Source: Glossina fuscipes (Eukaryota > Arthropoda > Insecta > Diptera > Glossinidae). Taken from it: a stretch of 64,000 nucleotides of DNA. The position numbers and the translations under genes were made by a program. The notes below the pieces were generated by a model that worked only from the letters and a program-made list of their open reading frames with translations, was not told the DNA's origin and did no database searches. Position 1 is the first letter of the stretch; each line of letters starts with the position of its first letter. Positions 59,924 to 64,000 of this stretch are shown piece after piece. The stretch is taken from assembly GCF_014805625.2 (NCBI RefSeq), contig NW_023998454.1, positions 3,335,645 to 3,399,644 of the forward strand, given 5' to 3'.

Positions 59924-61585
59924 TAATCCGAAACACTTGCCACGCCAAGTGAAGAATTTACAATGATATTAAGAAGTGGTAGAGTCCTATGTATAAGATG
60001 TTTAACAAGTTCAGGCTCTGCTACCCAAAAATGATACGAGTAAGTTTTAAGACATACATAATAAATGGGATGGGATATATATATACAGATTTTAATATTC
60101 ATTCTTGTCATATACTCGCATAAGTTTTTTATTGTATTCACTACATCGTTCCAAATATAGAATATTGTAGCTTGATAAATAGCTTCGAATGTTATAAAAA
60201 GTAAAACAGAATTTTTATTGTTGGTGTATTAAAACTTAGCTCCTTCAGAAGGAATTACATATAAAAGGCGACTTTAACTTCAGGCAGCATTTTTTTGCTG
60301 CATTCAACCAAATTGCTGGGCTAACATCTTGCATAACAAAGTTCTATACAACTTACACCGGCTTACATTGACGCCAACAGTAGTTGCCATATCGGATCCT
60401 GCATTTTTTAAAACAAAAATCACCCTAACAATCTTCGAAGCAATTGTCGGCCGCCTTCCTGTTATAGCAATTCTTAAAGGTTCCCCAGCAAATTCCTTTA
60501 ATTCCATATATAAGAACAATTCGATCTCTTTTCAGAAATATTTCTAACCTGTAGCCAGTATTTAACTATGTGGTCCCTTAAGTAATACGGTAGTACTTTG
60601 GCAATAAGTTTCTAAAATTACATTTTTAACCGAGCAACGGATCTTCAGCTTCCCAGATTTTGTGCTCGCTTTTATAGTAAACCATAGTGATTGAATTAAC
60701 GTATTAATAGGTTATGGTAAATTAAATCAGACACCAATTGATCTCCTATAAACCGATGGATGACAAAGTACTTTTTAATGGAATACAAATGAGTATAAAT
60801 GAATTAAATTATTGTCACGTTAATCTTCATATGGTAATTAATTTAGGTCTTTAGATTGTCGAGAGATTTGTCGTGGTTTATAAATTTAAAAAAATATATA
60901 TATATACGTATATGAAGAATGATTGTAAAGGGCTAGGAAATCGTGTCAAAATATAGATATATAGTGTAACACTAAAGAGATCTTTGTTCTATCTTGTGCG
61001 ACATAAAAAACTTATGAAGGATCTTAACAATTCTAGTTAAACCAGTTGAGGCGAAAAATTTGCTAAATTTCCTTAAAATAAAATCTTATATTATAAATAT
61101 TCTATATATTTATTATGAAAACAAAAACAAAACGTTTCCGTCGTTATTATATTACCTAACTAACAGGATTTGTTTAATTTTTTTCTTTTTTTGTTGACAT
61201 AATTACTGATTTGAAAGCTTTTAGTGTGGATGAAGTTTCAAAGTTCCTTAATTGAAAATAAGTGAGAACATTGTATTCGCCGAGACTCAACGAATTTGGA
61301 GTTTTCTCTACATATATATTCAATAGTAATAGGATTAAGTTATTAGGTAAGAATCAGAAAATTAATTAATCTGCCAGCATTGGTGAGGAGAATTAGGGAT
61401 GGACTGTATTAAAAATATCATTTTATCGTTACTTTTTAAAGATTTGGTTTTTATGTCAACGATCGAATAGCACCATTAAGTTCGTTTGAACTCTTTGTTA
61501 GTTAGGGCCGGTATCTAAATGAATTTTATTCCGCATTCGTGAATTTCTTGCTTTATTCATTTTATTTATGATGAAAGTCGTGATT

Positions 61586-61620
61586 GCCAGCCAGCCAGCC
61601 AGCCAGCCCCCCCCTCACCC
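61586..61620 (+). repeat. CCAG microsatellite and C tract
   Basis: Five GCCA units followed by a run of C and CTCACCCC. Confidence 0.9.
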
Positions 61621-62479
61621 CATTCGGTTTTCGATGGTAAATATAAAAAATTATAATGTTTGACTGCAGAAATTATCGAAAACTATCGAAAAGTTTACAA
61701 ACTTGCGCGTGTACGCTTTCTTTTCTAAAACAAATTTCTTCTTCGTCAGTAGAAGACTTTAATTACAAGCAAACACAAAGTTTCCTTCTTTTCAATTTTT
61801 TTTTGTAACATTCTTTTTTTTTTTAAATTCGTTAACAACGTGTTAGCTGCATCAAAAGAATTTTCAAAACACTTTTCTTATACTGATTAGATTTGCAAGC
61901 ATATTCAATTTCTAAAAAACGTAATAATGAACAAAAATAGAAATGCACAAATAAAGTTTAATGCTTTAAAGTTGAGAAAAAAGACAAAAAAAACTTTGAT
62001 GTAAACTTTTTAGTAATTTGCCTCATTTTTCTCTTATTCAAATGCCACATATTTGAATGAACTATGCGGTAAACGAAAAATATTTGCTACATAATTTAAA
62101 GCTCATCCCCTTATCCTTTCAATTTCCTTTCATTGTATTTTTATTTTATACATGATAATACAAAAATTGTTATCAAGAAAAATGCAGTTTGAACTCCTGA
62201 TAAATGCTTTTGATAAATTATTGCATAAAAAAGCGGTGTGCATTTTAGCAATTAATAGAAATGTTTCTCCTTACTGAAATGGTTTATGCATCGATTATGT
62301 TGCTCGTCTTGTATAGAAAAGTTGAGTGTTTTTATATTCATAGAAATAGTTTTATCTCATAATTTTCTCATATATTAACCTATATATATATCATCGCTAG
62401 AAACATTGGTTCATTGCCTCTTTATGACTCTAATATCCTTTTTATTCCCATCAACGAAGGATAATGGGTTTATTCATTT

Positions 62480-63211
62480 TGTCAAAACATTTGCAACGCC
62501 CAGAAGGGAGCATCAGAGATCCCACAAAGTACATACACTCTTAACCAACATCATATTCTAAATCGATTTAAGAATGTTCGCCTGTCCGACTGTCCGTCTG
62601 TGTAATGTCTGTTGAAAAAATTCTCTTGGCCGCTAAAATGAAGCAAGCTATCGACTTCAAATTTGGCGCAAGCAATTTTCAATTTTTTCGACACAGATTG
62701 GTATTGAAAATGGACGAAATCGGTCGAAAGACGTGCCCACAGCAACACAAATAGAAAAAATTGGTCACGCCCATCAAATGTGTATCAAAATTTAATTACA
62801 TTCTCAGTAGCACGCAAAAAAAAGCTGGGAAACCCCCATAAAGTATACTAATTCTTGGTTAGTTTCAAATATGGATTGCACATAAATATATGTCCGCCTA
62901 TTCGTCTGTCCACGTGTCTGTTTGCGCAACTTTGTAGTATTTATGCTAAACATTCTCCCGTTATCGAAAATGAAAATGTCGCCTAAAAATTTGCAAAAGA
63001 ATTTGGAAATGAGCTAAACTCTTCAGAGGACACGCCTGCAAAGCCCGCATCCTATATGACAAAAGCTTTTAGTTTGAAAATAGAGAAAATTAGCTGCGTC
63101 CACTCCATATTGTAGAGCATGAAAATTTTGTTCTTTTACTTTTTTAGTCTCATTTAGGATAACGTTGATGGATATGAAAGATTCGGTCTCGACCGAATTT
63201 AGTTTTCTTAC
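62480..63211 (-). repeat. dispersed repeat copy 2 (inverted relative to copy 1)
   Basis: The most complete copy. On the minus strand it starts CAAGTAAGAAAACTAAATTC with the inverted repeat TTCGGTCGAGACCGAA, and shares the ACAAAATTTTCATGC, ACGGGAGAATG and AGACGAATAGG blocks with copy 1 (7317-7850). It ends, on the plus strand, in CAACGCCCAGAAGGGAGCAT. The outer part also aligns with interrupted copy 3, so this copy is the reference for the nesting argument. Confidence 0.75.
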
Positions 63212-63566
63212 TTGATATTTTCTGGTATACACAAACATTTATTTACGATTTATGGTATTAAGACTCTATCCTACAATAATACAGCTCATCACATCTCCCA
63301 ATGAAACTTTAAGAATGCTTAGCTAATAAATCTTACGCACTTTAACCACATTTCTCTTAAAGTGGTCTTTGCAAGATATCATAAACCTTGGCGAATGACG
63401 AACTTATTCTAGTTTTGTCTTGTGGTTACAGTGTTAGTAGTAATTTTCATTCTACAAGATTTCTTTCGAAACAAATGGTTTGCCTAAAATTATACTTTTT
63501 TATTTTTTTTAAAGTAACTTAGTATATATTTATAAATATATATTTTTATATTTTTTCCTCTCTTGT
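63212..63566. other. AT-rich spacer
   Basis: No gene or repeat recognised. Confidence 0.5.
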
Positions 63567-63831
63567 TATACACTGCACCACTTGTGATACAAGGTTATGT
63601 TAAATTCGTATGCACTTCTCAGAAGAACTTGAGATAGATCCACTGTTTATTACATTATGTTTCTAAGTTTGTTTCGTCTTCATATCTTGCGTTCCATCCA
63701 CAGACATTTTGAGACATTTTGATGAAATTTGGTACGCTGATGTATTTTGGCGCCAGGAGGAATGCTCTTGAAAACGCTTCGGATCGGATTACATTTCCGG
63801 CCACTTTCCATACAACGCCTTATTTTGAAAA
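63567..63831 (+). repeat. second GGTACAGGGTAT-group repeat copy
   Basis: TATACACTGCACCACTTGTG, GTATGCACTTCTCAGAAG, GAGACATTTTGATGAAATTT and CATACAACGCCTTATTTTGA line up in order with the 57726-58375 repeat. It may continue to the window end in more diverged form. Confidence 0.65.
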
Positions 63832-64000
63832 TTTGTTTTATGAATAATAGTAGGGTGATATAGTGTATTTAATAACGGCTGTGGCTTACTAAAGTGCTTT
63901 TACTTGTGCAAAGATGTAATTAAAGGTTTGGATAAAGGGGACATATTTGGTTGGGTTAGTTACGTTGGCCTGCTATTAGAATTTCTAAAGATATTAAAAT
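63832..64000. other. window end
   Basis: No gene recognised; possible diverged continuation of the preceding repeat. Confidence 0.4.

Larger units (their letters stand above)
58376..62479. other. AT-rich non-coding stretch
   Basis: Frames of up to 97 codons (59175-59468) are unrecognised. A GC-richer patch at 60304-60547 is open on both strands and is preceded by a GCAGCA..TGCTGC hairpin over a T run (60284-60301). A GCCA/CCAG microsatellite followed by a C run lies at 61586-61620. A TA run lies near 60894-60912. Confidence 0.5.

Noticed and set aside
1..64000. CRISPR array, bacterial operon or plasmid features
   Set aside because: No regularly spaced repeats with unique spacers and no prokaryotic genes; composition and elements are those of an insect genome.

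Overview
The window looks like an AT-rich stretch of an insect nuclear genome. A brachyceran fly is likely and a tephritid fruit fly is my best guess. The evidence is the mix of transposable elements: a mariner of the kind common in Diptera, an I-clade LINE ending in TAA repeats, LOA-, Jockey- and CR1-like relics, and short dispersed repeats carrying CTGTCCGTCTG-type motifs. Species assignment is inference. I found no long host exon, no rRNA, no convincing functional tRNA gene, and no bacterial or organellar features. It reads as intergenic or large-intron DNA colonised by transposons.

Layout. 1-7.3 kb: non-coding DNA with microsatellites, one diverged dispersed repeat (about 2.99-3.1 kb) and a tRNA-like block (about 4.85-4.97 kb). 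7.3-8.5 kb: a copy of the dispersed repeat, then a decayed copy of an unrecognised coding sequence. 13.8-14.4 kb: a Jockey-clade reverse transcriptase fragment. 21.3-27.5 kb: a decayed LOA-type LINE whose endonuclease half (21.3-22.6 kb) and RT/RNase H half (26.2-27.5 kb) are separated by a CR1/Jockey-group LINE relic (23.8-25.8 kb). That relic is in turn interrupted by a second copy of the unrecognised coding sequence, on the minus strand at 24.74-25.19 kb. 27.82-27.99 kb: a tRNA-headed SINE-like element whose tail matches the end of the I-clade LINE further along. 31.8-32.4 kb: a very old mariner relic.

34.1-41.2 kb is the centrepiece. A dispersed repeat was entered by a mariner (34176-35415, perfect 30-bp inverted ends, broken transposase) and by a full-length I-clade LINE (35980-40973) flanked by a perfect 13-bp target-site duplication. 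The LINE keeps a 1051-residue ORF2 with intact RT and RNase H motifs. Its endonuclease has lost its catalytic C-terminal part in frame, and ORF1 has one premature stop and a 52-residue tandem duplication. 41294-42398 is a pogo/Tigger-type DNA transposon with 21-bp inverted ends and only the C-terminal half of its transposase. 42.56-43.22 kb is another CR1/Jockey-group LINE tail on the minus strand.

From 43 to 64 kb the sequence is mostly non-coding and AT-rich. It holds two further dispersed-repeat copies (57.7-58.4 and 63.57-63.83 kb), an inverted copy of the 7.3-kb repeat (62.48-63.21 kb), microsatellites, a few hairpins, and several GC-richer islands that could be untranslated or very short exons but show no recognisable protein. 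The functional content is therefore a transposon community: one recently mobile LINE that is now damaged, a probable SINE that borrowed its tail, and layers of older relics that allow relative dating.
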